Source of the DNA: Bacillota bacterium | GTDB taxonomy: Bacteria > Bacillota > Clostridia > Lachnospirales > Lachnospiraceae | Assembly: GCA_023437885.1 (NCBI GenBank) | Contig: JAEZFH010000315.1 | Coordinates: forward strand, 1 to 5,749 | Direction of reading: 5' to 3' | DNA: 5,749 nucleotides | Part shown: positions 1-5,646 of the stretch, in pieces | Layout of the letters: each line of letters starts with the position of its first letter | Numbering within the stretch: the first letter of the stretch is position 1 | Position numbers and translations under genes: made by a program | The notes under the pieces: model-generated | Database searches by the model: none | What the model saw: only the letters and a program-made list of their open reading frames with translations | Told to the model about the DNA's origin: nothing

Positions 1-752
1 GAAGCAATCGCATACAAGCCCTGGAGTATCTGGTATCCCTTCGGCTCCGTCTCCACATTCATCCAAATTTTAATTCGCTCAAAACGGTAAGGCTCCAGAA
101 ATACAAAGATGGATCCCGCACCGATTAATAAAGCTCCCGATATGATAAAATAAAATTTCTTTCTGCTGGCAACAAAACAAATGGCAACCATGATCACGCC
201 AACAATCAGGGCTGTGGAAAAGTTCTCGATTACAATCAGAATCAGCAGCGGCGAAATAAACAGTACCACACGCAAAAATCCGGTGAACTTATCCAGCTTC
301 TTGGGTGCCAGATTCACTATGTAGGCAGTAAACAGGATTACTGCAATTTTGGTCAGCTCCGAGGGCTGAAATCGTCCCAGGGATCCCAAATCGATCCAAC
401 GCCTCGCACCGTTAATTACCGGTCCGAAGAGAAGAACATACAACTGCAAAGCAACACACATAAAATAAAGAATAATTACCGGCTTCAGCCTGATCACCGG
501 GAATTTACTGATATAAATCCGGTAATCGATCTTGGATACAAAGATCATGATCAGAATTCCCGCTCCGGCAAAGAGTGCCTGCTTCTGCAGATAAAAGGTT
601 GCATCCCCATTTAACCGCTGCGCATTATAAGAGCTGGTACTGTAGATCATTACCAGTCCAAAACATACCAGGAACAGAATAAGAAATAACAGACTGTAAT
701 CGTAGTAACTATGCATTTTTCGTTTGTTTACTTCTCCTACTGTTCTGGCCAT
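1..752 (-). CDS. ftsW: FtsW/SpoVE-family lipid II polymerase (SEDS), N-terminal 250 residues, cut by window edge
   Basis: This is a SEDS-family membrane glycosyltransferase that polymerises lipid II at the septum, or at the spore cortex if it is SpoVE. Translation from the ATG at 750-752 gives MARTVGEVNKRK followed by hydrophobic segments near residues 19-37, 58-73, 89-109, 134-148, 161-175, 180-195 and 201-219. The family signature NGARRWIDLG (114-123) and FQPSELTK (128-135) is clear, and IWMNVETEPKGYQILQGLYAIA at the edge matches the start of the periplasmic loop that usually leads into the S-G-G region. The start is supported by GGGAG at 760-764, seven bases upstream. The gene follows murD by 104 bases, the position spoVE holds in Bacillus, so FtsW and SpoVE cannot be told apart here. 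The usual Q-P-D-L-G-T stretch reads I-E-N-F-S-T (175-180). About a third of the protein is outside the window. Confidence 0.93.
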   Translation of the reverse strand, partial: MARTVGEVNKRKMHSYYDYSLLFLILFLVCFGLVMIYSTSSYNAQRLNGDATFYLQKQALFAGAGILIMIFVSKIDYRIYISKFPVIRLKPVIILYFMCVALQLYVLLFGPVINGARRWIDLGSLGRFQPSELTKIAVILFTAYIVNLAPKKLDKFTGFLRVVLFISPLLILIVIENFSTALIVGVIMVAICFVASRKKFYFIISGALLIGAGSIFVFLEPYRFERIKIWMNVETEPKGYQILQGLYAIA

Positions 753-801
753 ACCGACACTCCCAACCAAACTTTTTATTGAATCCTTATTTAAGAATAT
801 C

Positions 802-829
802 TAAAATAATAATTCGAATTTTTATTTTA
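802..829. repeat. 28-base AT-rich near-perfect palindrome between murD and ftsW
   Basis: The arms 802-809 (TAAAATAA) and 822-829 (TTATTTTA) are complementary, and the core 811-820 is AATTCGAATT, itself a perfect palindrome. Only the pair 810/821 (T against T) breaks the symmetry, so 13 of 14 pairs match. It lies about 50 bases upstream of the ftsW start. No T-run follows on either strand, so it is not a standard terminator. It could be a protein-binding dyad, a weak RNA stem in the murD-ftsW transcript, or chance in a very AT-rich gap. The symmetry is seen directly; any function is unknown. Confidence 0.6.
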
Positions 830-840
830 TCATTCTTTAT

Positions 841-869
841 GATGCTTTTATTATATTTATGAAAGCATC
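841..869. repeat. Inverted repeat spanning the murD stop codon
   Basis: GATGCTTT (841-848) is the exact reverse complement of AAAGCATC (862-869), with 13 AT-rich bases between. The right arm lies in the last codons of murD, and the stop codon (857-859) falls in the loop. In the transcript this would be an 8-bp stem around the murD stop. No U-run follows, so a stand-alone terminator is unlikely. It may slow 3' exonuclease or mark a processing site between murD and ftsW, but that is inference. Confidence 0.5.
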
Positions 870-2218
870 TCTCTTACATATTCCTTAAACATATTACCAC
901 GCTGCTCATAATTCTCAAACATACCCCAGCTTGCACAGGCCGGAGATAAAAGAACCGAATCCCCGGGCTCTGCTTTTTCGGCACTGATCCGTACCGCCTC
1001 CTTCAAATCCTGTACCATGATAATATTATGAAATCCGTGGCGTCTTGCCGTCTCGGCAATCTGGTCACGGGTCTGGCCCATGAGTATAAGATACTTTACC
1101 TTTCCGTCAAAGGCCTCAATCCAGTCATCAAATGGGATATTCTTATCATAACCCCCTCCAATCACAACCGTCGGCGTCCGCATTGCCTGAACTGCCTTAA
1201 TGGATGCATCGGGATTGGTTCCCTTCGAGTCATTATAATAGGTTACGCCATGAATGGTTTCCACATACTCAAATCTATGCTCCACCGCACGAAAATTCAC
1301 CAGCGCCGAATGGATGAAATCCATGGGCACTCCCATGGAAAGCGCCATTGCCGCAGCAGCCATGATGTTTTCATACATATGCTTGCCTAATACCTTGAGC
1401 TGGTTTATATTTACCACAAGGTCCCTTTTGCCGCCTCTGCTGTAATAGATATCCTCACCCTCCAGGTATAAACCGTCTTCCAGCACCCTTACGCTGCTGT
1501 AGAATAAAACCCGGGTTTTTAGTCTTCCTGCCATCTCCCGTAATATTGCATCCTCGTAATTCAGCACACAAACCTGGGACGTAGTCTGATTTTTCGTGAT
1601 ATTTTCCTTCATGGCAATGTAGTTCTCCATGGTATGGTGACGGTTCAGGTGATCCGGTGTAATATTCAGAATCGCACTGACATCCGGCCGGAACTCCTGT
1701 ATGGTTTCTAATTGAAAGCTGGACAGCTCTATGACGGAAACCGACTGCTCCGTTGTCTCCATTGCCACCTCGGTGAAGGGATTACCGATATTGCCAACCA
1801 CATTCACATCATCAAAATAAGTGTTCATAATCTCCCCAACCAGGGTTGTGGTAGATGTCTTACCATTAGTACCGGTGATACCGATAATTTTTCCCTTGGA
1901 ATAACGGTAGGCAAGCTCAATCTCACCCCATACTGGTACATTGTTCTCCAGAATTCTGGTCACCAGAGGATGATCCAGTGCTACTCCAGGACTGATTACA
2001 AGGAGATCCAGCGCAGCGATCAGCTCCTCCGAGAGTTCTCCGGTAACAAGCAAAAAGTGATGCCCGGTATCAAATTTATCCATAAAATCCTGATTGGTAA
2101 GCTTCGTGTTGGAATCATATAATATTACATCCGCTTCCTGCCTCTGTAATAATCTTGTTGCGGAGATACCGCTTTTTCCGGCTCCGAATACCAGAACTTT
2201 CTTGTTTTTTAAATCCAT
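857..2218 (-). CDS. murD: UDP-N-acetylmuramoyl-L-alanine--D-glutamate ligase (MurD)
   Basis: MurD is the cytoplasmic ATP-dependent ligase that adds D-glutamate to UDP-MurNAc-L-Ala, the second amino-acid addition in peptidoglycan precursor synthesis. With the start chosen here it has 453 residues, normal for the family. Domain 1 opens with a Rossmann-like VLVFGAGKSG (8-17). The ATP-binding loop GITGTNGKTS is at 113-122. NITPDHLNRH (185-194) is followed by YIAMKENI, whose K204 sits where the carbamylated lysine of MurD is expected. Further on are EHRFEYV (313-319), NDSKGTNPDA (329-338) and LSPACASWGMFENYEQRG (424-441). The reading frame extends four codons upstream to an ATG at 2228-2230, but that ATG overlaps the GGAGG ribosome-binding site, so the ATG at 2216-2218, giving MDLKNKKVLV, is preferred. 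The gene follows mraY by 52 bases and is probably cotranscribed with it. The tail has W-G in S-W-G-M-F where many homologues have a bulky residue followed by D. Confidence 0.97.
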   Translation of the reverse strand: MDLKNKKVLVFGAGKSGISATRLLQRQEADVILYDSNTKLTNQDFMDKFDTGHHFLLVTGELSEELIAALDLLVISPGVALDHPLVTRILENNVPVWGEIELAYRYSKGKIIGITGTNGKTSTTTLVGEIMNTYFDDVNVVGNIGNPFTEVAMETTEQSVSVIELSSFQLETIQEFRPDVSAILNITPDHLNRHHTMENYIAMKENITKNQTTSQVCVLNYEDAILREMAGRLKTRVLFYSSVRVLEDGLYLEGEDIYYSRGGKRDLVVNINQLKVLGKHMYENIMAAAAMALSMGVPMDFIHSALVNFRAVEHRFEYVETIHGVTYYNDSKGTNPDASIKAVQAMRTPTVVIGGGYDKNIPFDDWIEAFDGKVKYLILMGQTRDQIAETARRHGFHNIIMVQDLKEAVRISAEKAEPGDSVLLSPACASWGMFENYEQRGNMFKEYVREMLS

Positions 2219-2223
2219 AATAA

Positions 2224-2228
2224 CCTCC
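2224..2228 (-). promoter_or_regulatory. Ribosome-binding site of murD (decides the start)
   Basis: GGAGG on the minus strand lies five bases before the ATG at 2216-2218. The upstream in-frame ATG at 2228-2230 shares its G with the first G of this motif and has no comparable motif of its own. This supports the shorter protein. Confidence 0.75.
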
Positions 2229-2270
2229 ATTGCTGCGTATGCCGTGTAAAAATTACCAAGCCTCGGTTCC

Positions 2271-3239
2271 TTAATTGATTCCCATCAGCGCAATCAGGCA
2301 GAGAATTGCTGTAATAATCGCAAATACTGCCACTACCCGGGTTTCCGACCAGCCCATCAATTCAAAATGATGGTGGATCGGTGCCATTTTAAAGATACGC
2401 TTTCCACCGGTTAATTTAAAATAACTTACCTGAAGTATTACCGATATAATCTCCATCAGATAGATAAAAGCAACTAAAATGATAAATAAAGGCATCTGCA
2501 GCATGAAGGCGGTCGATGCGACAAAGCCGCCCAAGGCCAGGGAACCGGTATCCCCCATGAAGACCTTGGCAGGATACACATTATATAGCAGAAACGCCAT
2601 CAGACTTCCTGCCACGGCACCGGTGATCGGGGAGAGATTGCTCTGCAGGCCGATGGCAACCACCGTAAAAAAGGTTGCGATAAGTACTGTCACACTTGAT
2701 TCCAGGCCATCCAGTCCGTCGGTAAAGTTAGACCCGTTCACGGTTCCGAGAACAACGATCAGGAAGAAGGGAACAAACAAAAAGGAGATATCCGCATATT
2801 TTCCGCCGGAGAAAGGAATCAGCATCAGTGTTCCGATATCCGTATACCGGTCAAGATAGAAGCCAAAAACTGCAGTCACCAATATCTGACCCACCAGCTT
2901 CTGCCAAGCCCGCAGTCCCATGTTCCTCTTCATAACTACTTTGATATAGTCATCCATAAACCCGATAATACCAAAACCGATGGTTACAAACAGAACCGGA
3001 ATGATCTCCTTGTAATTCTTGATATATAGTAAGCAGGTGATTGAGATACTAAGTACAATAACTATTCCTCCCATAGTTGGAGTACCGGATTTTTTCTGAT
3101 GTGATTTGGGCCCTTCCTCCCGGATATATTGCCCAAATTTAAGCTTTCTCAAAAAAGGAATGAGCAGCGGGCAGAGTATCGCACATACACCGAAGGAAAT
3201 AATAACGGGTAATATTACTTTAAATTCAGAAAAATTCAT
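2271..3239 (-). CDS. mraY: Phospho-N-acetylmuramoyl-pentapeptide-transferase (MraY, translocase I)
   Basis: MraY is the integral membrane enzyme that transfers phospho-MurNAc-pentapeptide from UDP to undecaprenyl phosphate, making lipid I. The protein has 322 residues from the preferred start (MNFSEFKVIL), the usual length, and is made of successive hydrophobic helices. Family motifs in order are KSGTPTMGGI (50-59), GFMDDYIKV (93-101) with the acidic DD pair at 96-97, NGSNFTDGLDGL (168-179) with D174 and D177, FMGDTGSLALGG (227-238) with D230, and the cytoplasmic PIHHHFELMGW (287-297) with three histidines. The family usually has N-A-V-N-L-T-D in the second motif; here it is N-G-S-N-F-T-D, a conservative variant. 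The frame extends four codons upstream to an ATG at 3249-3251, but this overlaps GGAGG, so 3239 is taken as the start. The gene has its own promoter and a leader of about 130 bases, and probably heads an mraY-murD-ftsW transcript. Confidence 0.97.
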   Translation of the reverse strand: MNFSEFKVILPVIISFGVCAILCPLLIPFLRKLKFGQYIREEGPKSHQKKSGTPTMGGIVIVLSISITCLLYIKNYKEIIPVLFVTIGFGIIGFMDDYIKVVMKRNMGLRAWQKLVGQILVTAVFGFYLDRYTDIGTLMLIPFSGGKYADISFLFVPFFLIVVLGTVNGSNFTDGLDGLESSVTVLIATFFTVVAIGLQSNLSPITGAVAGSLMAFLLYNVYPAKVFMGDTGSLALGGFVASTAFMLQMPLFIILVAFIYLMEIISVILQVSYFKLTGGKRIFKMAPIHHHFELMGWSETRVVAVFAIITAILCLIALMGIN

Positions 3240-3244
3240 AGTGT

Positions 3245-3249
3245 CCTCC
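3245..3249 (-). promoter_or_regulatory. Ribosome-binding site of mraY (decides the start)
   Basis: GGAGG lies five bases before the ATG at 3237-3239, the same geometry as at murD. The alternative ATG at 3249-3251 runs into the motif. The stop codon of a short upstream reading frame (3254-3256) is only four bases away from this site, which could couple the two translations. Confidence 0.75.
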
Positions 3250-3253
3250 ATTC

Positions 3254-3307
3254 TTAGATAGGCCCGTATCTGCTTTGACCCATCCGCCAGTAATTGGCAT
3301 TATTCAT
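3254..3307 (-). CDS. Possible 17-residue leader peptide upstream of mraY
   Basis: I do not recognise this peptide. The frame starts at ATG 3305-3307 and ends with TAA at 3254-3256, encoding MNNANYWRMGQSRYGPI. It has a fair ribosome-binding site, AAGGA at 3316-3320, eight bases before the ATG. It sits inside the mraY leader, downstream of the predicted promoter at 3376-3404, and ends four bases before the GGAGG of mraY. That arrangement suits a leader peptide or translational coupling. It has no hydrophobic stretch, and no run of one amino acid such as would mark a classic attenuator. A frame this short can easily arise by chance; the ribosome-binding site and placement are the only support. 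Confidence 0.3.
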   Translation of the reverse strand: MNNANYWRMGQSRYGPI

Positions 3308-3331
3308 ATGTAATATCCTTGATTAACTTGA

Positions 3332-3356
3332 GAGCGGCTTGCGAAGCATGCCACTC
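3332..3356 (-). promoter_or_regulatory. Stem-loop in the mraY 5' leader
   Basis: In the transcript, GAGUGGC pairs with GCCGCUC (seven pairs, one of them U-G). Then comes a single A-A mismatch, then three more pairs (UGC with GCA) closing a UUC loop. It starts about a dozen bases after the expected transcription start of the promoter at 3376-3404. It is not followed by a U-run, so it is not an intrinsic terminator in this form. It may stabilise the 5' end or take part in leader regulation; I match it to no known riboswitch. Confidence 0.5.
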
Positions 3357-3375
3357 GTTGTTTTATGACTAAGCT

Positions 3376-3404
3376 ATTATACTTTATAACCTTCGAAAAA
3401 ACAA
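3376..3404 (-). promoter_or_regulatory. Sigma-A-type promoter for mraY (and probably murD, ftsW)
   Basis: On the minus strand TTGTTT (3399-3404) is followed, after exactly 17 bases, by a perfect TATAAT (3376-3381). The -35 box matches consensus at three of six positions, all in the strong TTG half. Transcription would start near 3369, leaving a leader of about 130 bases before mraY. Its presence means mraY-murD-ftsW need not depend on read-through from spoVD, which makes sense if spoVD is sporulation-controlled while the other genes are needed in growth. Confidence 0.65.
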
Positions 3405-3440
3405 TAATGAACTAGTCTTACATTTTCGAGTAATTTTTCC

Positions 3441-3458
3441 CAGAATAACGTTATTCTG
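3441..3458. repeat. Perfect 18-base palindrome between spoVD and mraY
   Basis: CAGAATAACGTTATTCTG reads identically on both strands. It begins 19 bases after the spoVD stop codon and lies about 37 bases upstream of the mraY -35 box. As RNA it would form a seven-pair stem with an ACGU loop. On the minus strand it is followed by GGGAAAAATTAC and not by a T-run, so it is a poor intrinsic terminator. It could be a dimeric regulator site or a 3'-end stabilising hairpin for spoVD. Confidence 0.6.
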
Positions 3459-3477
3459 TTCCCCGATTGAGGCTGTT

Positions 3478-5427
3478 TTATTCAAAATACAGGACCAAGT
3501 CACTATCCTTTTCCACCGTTTCACCCACCAAAGGAAACTGCTCTACCACGGTCTCCCCTTCTCCGAGAGAATACAGTTCGCCGAAATCATAGATTTTCAG
3601 CATATCCCTTACCTCCTTCTTCGTCTTACCTATGAAGTCCGGCATCTCGAAGGTACCGATATTGTACTTGGCTATCTCTGCTTCCGTATAGCTTTCTTCA
3701 ATTCCCAGATAGGGAAGGATATTATCAAACAGATTGGCTATGACCGGTGCTGCTATGGTGCCTCCGTAGTATATTCCTACCGGATCCTCGATCAAAACCA
3801 TCGCCATAACCTGGGGGTTATCAGCAGGTGCAAAACCGATAAAGGAGGAGATGTATTTATTGCTGCTTCTTGGCAGCTTTTCCGAGGTTGCCGTCTTACC
3901 TCCGACTCGAAAGCCCGGCAGATAAGCACGCTTTCCGGTTCCGTCCGAAACAACTGCTTCCAGCAGCTCTTTCATGGTTGCCGAGGTTTCCTTTGAGACA
4001 GCGTCCGCCGAGGTTTCATAATCCAGCGCCCGTATTCTGGTTCCGTCTGAGGAACGTATTTCCACACCCAGATGCGGAGTAACCAGTGTCCCGCCATTCA
4101 CCACGGCACTGGTAGCCACCATCAATTGCAGGGGCGTAATCTGAAAGGATTGACCAAAGGATATGGTTGCCAGCTCTACTGTGCCGATTTTATCGATTTT
4201 GTGCATAATTGAGTTGGCTTCTCCCGGCAGATCAATTCCGGTCTTGTGAAATAATCCCAGCTTCTTGAAGTAATCATACATCTTCTCTACTCCGACTCTG
4301 GCCCCGATTTCCATGAATACAGGATTGCAGGAATTCTTAATTCCTTCCACAAAATCCTGGCTTCCATGCCCTCCGGCCTTATGGCAGCGGATGATCCGAT
4401 CCTCCACCTTCTTATAGCCGGGACAGTAAAACCGATCAGTCAGTTTTACCACATGCTCTTCCAGTGCGGCAGTTGCGGTTATTATCTTAAAGGACGAGCC
4501 GGGCTCATAGGTATCGCTGATACAGGCATTACGCCACATACCGTTGAGCAGCTCATTCAATTTCTGGTCTGTCAGGGTCTGCCCCTGATACCCTGAGGCA
4601 ATCTCATCAATGAGGGTATAGGGATCATTCAAATTAAATTCCGGTACATTGACCATCGCAAGAATCTCACCGTTTTGGGGATTCATAACGATCAGCTTTA
4701 CATTGGAAGCCTGCTTTGCTTCCATAACCTTTAAAGCAGCCTGTTGGGCAAACTGCTGAATATTCATATCAAGACTGATGTACAGATCATTTCCGGGCTG
4801 GGGTTCAATCCGGTCCTCCGCAGCATTTTTTATCTCAACACCATAGGCTGTGGTCAAGGTGAGTATGGTTCCGTCAATTCCCTTAAGGAAATCGTCGTAC
4901 TTTACCTCCAGACCAATAACCCCCTGATTATCACTGCCGGTGAAGCCGATTACCTTGGAAGCCAGAGAATCGTAAGGATAGTACCGCTTATAATCCTCAT
5001 CAACCATAACCCCATCCAGATCATATTCTCTGATTTTATCTGCAATTGCCTTATCTACATTGGATTTGATTCGCTCGATAGAGGATCTCTTCTCCACTCT
5101 TTTTCTTACCTTTTCCTCACTTAGCCCCAATTCCTCGGACAGTATTGCGATTACCCGCTCCGGGTCGGTTATCTGGGCATGGATTACCGATATGGTGCAA
5201 ACCGGCTTGTTGGTGGCAATTTCCTTACCCTGGGCATCAAAGATACTTCCCCTCTCCGCCTTAATGGCACGCTCCCGTTCATGCAGTTCCTTTGCCCTTG
5301 CAGCATAATCCTCCGATTTTAATATCATTAAATATCCCAACCGGACAAAAAGTCCAAGGGCTACGATGAATACAACGATAACGACAGCCAATATATTTCT
5401 TCTGTGATAGGTTCTGCTTTTTGCCAT
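3478..5427 (-). CDS. spoVD: SpoVD-type class B penicillin-binding protein (peptidoglycan transpeptidase) with one PASTA domain
   Basis: This membrane-anchored D,D-transpeptidase crosslinks peptidoglycan and works with the SEDS polymerase encoded further down the cluster. Its 649 residues begin with a short basic tail (MAKSRTYHRRN) and one membrane helix (about 12-36). The class B dimerisation domain follows, with the AERGSIFDAQGKEIATN motif (58-73). The transpeptidase domain carries S311-x-x-K314 (EPGSSFKI), the S366-C367-N368 box and a third box reading K511-T512-A513 where K-T-G is usual. A single PASTA domain closes the protein (about 592-649, FEMPDFIGKTKKEV onward). The PASTA tail, and a position just upstream of mraY, favour SpoVD over FtsI/PbpB. 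Cysteines C348 and C367 also fit SpoVD. The ATG at 5425-5427 is preceded by GAAAGG nine bases upstream, buried in an inverted repeat. If the preceding gene is not another penicillin-binding protein, this could instead be the vegetative division transpeptidase. Confidence 0.9.
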   Translation of the reverse strand: MAKSRTYHRRNILAVVIVVFIVALGLFVRLGYLMILKSEDYAARAKELHERERAIKAERGSIFDAQGKEIATNKPVCTISVIHAQITDPERVIAILSEELGLSEEKVRKRVEKRSSIERIKSNVDKAIADKIREYDLDGVMVDEDYKRYYPYDSLASKVIGFTGSDNQGVIGLEVKYDDFLKGIDGTILTLTTAYGVEIKNAAEDRIEPQPGNDLYISLDMNIQQFAQQAALKVMEAKQASNVKLIVMNPQNGEILAMVNVPEFNLNDPYTLIDEIASGYQGQTLTDQKLNELLNGMWRNACISDTYEPGSSFKIITATAALEEHVVKLTDRFYCPGYKKVEDRIIRCHKAGGHGSQDFVEGIKNSCNPVFMEIGARVGVEKMYDYFKKLGLFHKTGIDLPGEANSIMHKIDKIGTVELATISFGQSFQITPLQLMVATSAVVNGGTLVTPHLGVEIRSSDGTRIRALDYETSADAVSKETSATMKELLEAVVSDGTGKRAYLPGFRVGGKTATSEKLPRSSNKYISSFIGFAPADNPQVMAMVLIEDPVGIYYGGTIAAPVIANLFDNILPYLGIEESYTEAEIAKYNIGTFEMPDFIGKTKKEVRDMLKIYDFGELYSLGEGETVVEQFPLVGETVEKDSDLVLYFE

Positions 5428-5433
5428 AGACCC

Positions 5434-5460
5434 ATACCTTTCTTGAAAGGTATCACCTTT
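5434..5460 (-). promoter_or_regulatory. Ribosome-binding-site-sequestering hairpin with a competing upstream hairpin, before spoVD
   Basis: ATACCTTTC (minus strand, 5445-5453) and GAAAGGTAT (5434-5442) are perfect reverse complements, nine pairs with two bases between; a real RNA would form eight pairs with a CAAG loop. The second arm contains GAAAGG, the only good ribosome-binding site for spoVD, nine bases before its ATG. A further AAAGGT at 5455-5460 can pair with the same ACCTTT (5446-5451) across a GAT loop, giving an exclusive alternative fold that frees the binding site. The complementarity is seen directly; translational control is inference. Confidence 0.6.
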
Positions 5461-5520
5461 ATATCTCTTATCGTTTCATTTTATTACATACAAGTTATGT
5501 TTATTCAACAAATCCTACAA

Positions 5521-5546
5521 AGTCACATTCGACTGGCTTAAGTCGA
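5521..5546. repeat. Three-armed inverted repeat upstream of spoVD
   Basis: TCGACT (5529-5534) and AGTCGA (5541-5546) are perfect reverse complements separated by six bases. A further AGTC at 5521-5524 could pair with the same GACT (5531-5534). The arms AGTC, GACT and AGTC start exactly ten bases apart. No T-run follows in the spoVD direction, so it is not a clear terminator for the upstream gene. The stem is short and the function unknown. Confidence 0.4.
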
Positions 5547-5557
5547 TAGAAATTAAC

Positions 5558-5623
5558 ATGAAATTGATTGAGATTGATAAAATCGAGAGGAGTTAATGAA
5601 ACTGGCAAAAAACAATGAAATTG
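5558..5623. repeat. Four 9-base direct repeats at exact 19-base spacing
   Basis: On the plus strand ATGAAATTG (5558-5566), ATAAAATCG (5577-5585), ATGAAACTG (5596-5604) and ATGAAATTG (5615-5623) start 19 bases apart each time. The first and last are identical, the third differs at one base and the second at two. The bases between copies are not conserved. They fill the start of the gap between the upstream stop codon and spoVD. Either an operator array or a decayed 19-base tandem repeat would look like this. Confidence 0.5.
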
Positions 5624-5646
5624 ACCTTGGGAAGCCGCAAACTATG

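Noticed and set aside
1321..1338. Perfect 7-base inverted repeat CCATGGG/CCCATGG with a four-base loop inside murD.
   Set aside because: It falls wholly in the codons for M-G-V-P-M, and two methionine codons in those positions largely explain it.
1028..1390. Plus-strand open frames opposite murD, such as 1028-1390 and 1712-2122.
   Set aside because: They lie antisense to a gene with all its family motifs and show no recognisable protein features; they are shadows of its codon use.
2248..2267. Terminator-like hairpin between mraY and murD: ACCGA pairs with TTGGT around a GGC loop, followed by AATTTTT on the minus strand.
   Set aside because: The stem has only five pairs, including a G-U, so it is too weak for a convincing terminator. 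At most it could give slight attenuation.
3325..3351. Eight-codon frame MLRKPLSS in the mraY leader.
   Set aside because: It has no ribosome-binding site and its ATG lies inside the leader hairpin.
4744..5124. Plus-strand open frames opposite spoVD (also 3870-4082, 4366-4596 and 5060-5308) and opposite mraY (2479-2859).
   Set aside because: Antisense shadows of well-supported genes, with no motif of their own.
5483..5511. TTGTTG, 17 bases, TGTAAT on the minus strand as a possible spoVD promoter.
   Set aside because: The -35 box matches only its first three bases, and the -10 box lacks the A at its second position that is nearly essential. I also found no clear sigma-E-type pair, so the spoVD promoter is left uncalled.
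5607..5623. CAAT-TTC-ATTG followed by six T on the minus strand, as a terminator for the upstream gene.
   Set aside because: A four-pair AT-rich stem is too weak, and the sequence is accounted for by one copy of the 19-base-spaced motif.
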